Below are positions 63,946 to 64,000 of a stretch of 64,000 bases of DNA, in pieces. This stretch comes from Bacteroidetes bacterium GWF2_41_31 (GTDB lineage: Bacteria > Bacteroidota > Bacteroidia > Bacteroidales > F082). Below the pieces are notes generated by a model that was not told where the DNA came from, did not search any database, and saw nothing but the letters and a program-made list of their open reading frames with translations. Numbering within the stretch: the first letter of the stretch is position 1; every line of letters starts with the position of its first letter. The DNA lies in assembly GCA_001769215.1 (NCBI GenBank), contig MEOL01000025.1, forward strand, positions 39,715 to 103,714, in the 5' to 3' direction. The position numbers and the translations under genes are program-made.

Positions 63946-64000
63946 AAGCTATTCTAGCGACTAATATTGTCGGGGTATTGCTGTTAGAGGTGTCAATTTT

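Noticed and set aside
1..64000. CRISPR arrays, rRNA, tRNA, complete IS elements
   Set aside because: No regularly spaced repeats, cloverleaf-like segments, rRNA stretches or transposase genes were noticed on either strand.

Overview
The window comes from a Bacteroidota genome, most likely a Bacteroidales/Marinilabiliales-type anaerobe or facultative anaerobe; the exact taxon cannot be read from the sequence. The evidence is a PorX-type response regulator with a PglZ domain, a complete MoxR/Bat operon, several promoters of the Bacteroidota form TTG-N18..21-TAnnTTTG, many lipoproteins, a DUF5777 beta-barrel, and GH92/GH20/GH2 glycosidases. No rRNA, tRNA, CRISPR array or complete insertion sequence was found.

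Layout. 1-5.4 kb: HD-domain phosphohydrolase, then porX-tsaE-ald, then a DUF423 protein. 5.4-6.0 kb: a gene-free stretch with a 195-bp MITE-like inverted-repeat element. 6.0-14.5 kb: the moxR-DUF58-batA-batB-batC-batD-batE operon. 14.6-20.5 kb: an AT-rich accessory island with four overlapping minus-strand genes: a hybrid RNA-polymerase-like DNA-binding protein, a 67-aa protein, a DndD-like SMC ATPase and a DndE/HerA-like ATPase. It looks like a Dnd-related defence or DNA-processing system without the sulfur-incorporating DndC. 21-29.5 kb: nucleoid-associated protein, GH92 mannosidase, an envelope-lipid-type group (lipoprotein, LolA-like carrier, polysaccharide deacetylase), a methyltransferase and CorA. 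30-35.7 kb: a giant MMPL transporter/acyltransferase/methyltransferase fusion coupled to a GT2-DUF2062 protein. 35.9-45.9 kb: short-chain fatty acid transporter; an operon of sugar transporter, glycosylasparaginase and GH20; a lipoprotein; and a GH2 beta-mannosidase. With the GH92, these enzymes cover most bonds of an N-glycan core. 45.9-46.7 kb: ferredoxin-NADP reductase-like protein.

46.9-58.1 kb is the most striking region. Two Crp/Fnr regulators with conserved N-terminal CxxC motifs bracket seven plus-strand genes: a hexaheme lipoprotein, a monoheme lipoprotein, a DUF5777 outer-membrane barrel, a heptaheme membrane cytochrome, a b561-type cytochrome, a 19-heme cytochrome c fused to a membrane cytochrome b, a tetraheme c554-type protein and a NapC/NirT-like heptaheme protein (eight genes counting the b561 partner; seven of them contain or contact heme). 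I count 44 c-type heme motifs. No terminal reductase catalytic subunit is encoded. The architecture resembles the CbcBA and CbcL quinol-oxidising modules of Geobacter, placed beside a possible outer-membrane conduit, so it is a candidate Bacteroidota extracellular or periplasmic electron-transfer system. A perfect FNR box (TTGAT-N4-ATCAA) sits between the first regulator and the first cytochrome.

58.2-64 kb: mutS2, a membrane-anchored thioredoxin, a YjbR/MmcQ protein, and an acyl-CoA carboxylase beta subunit with its biotin carrier. The carboxylase operon follows a promoter and a short hairpin-plus-U-tract leader.
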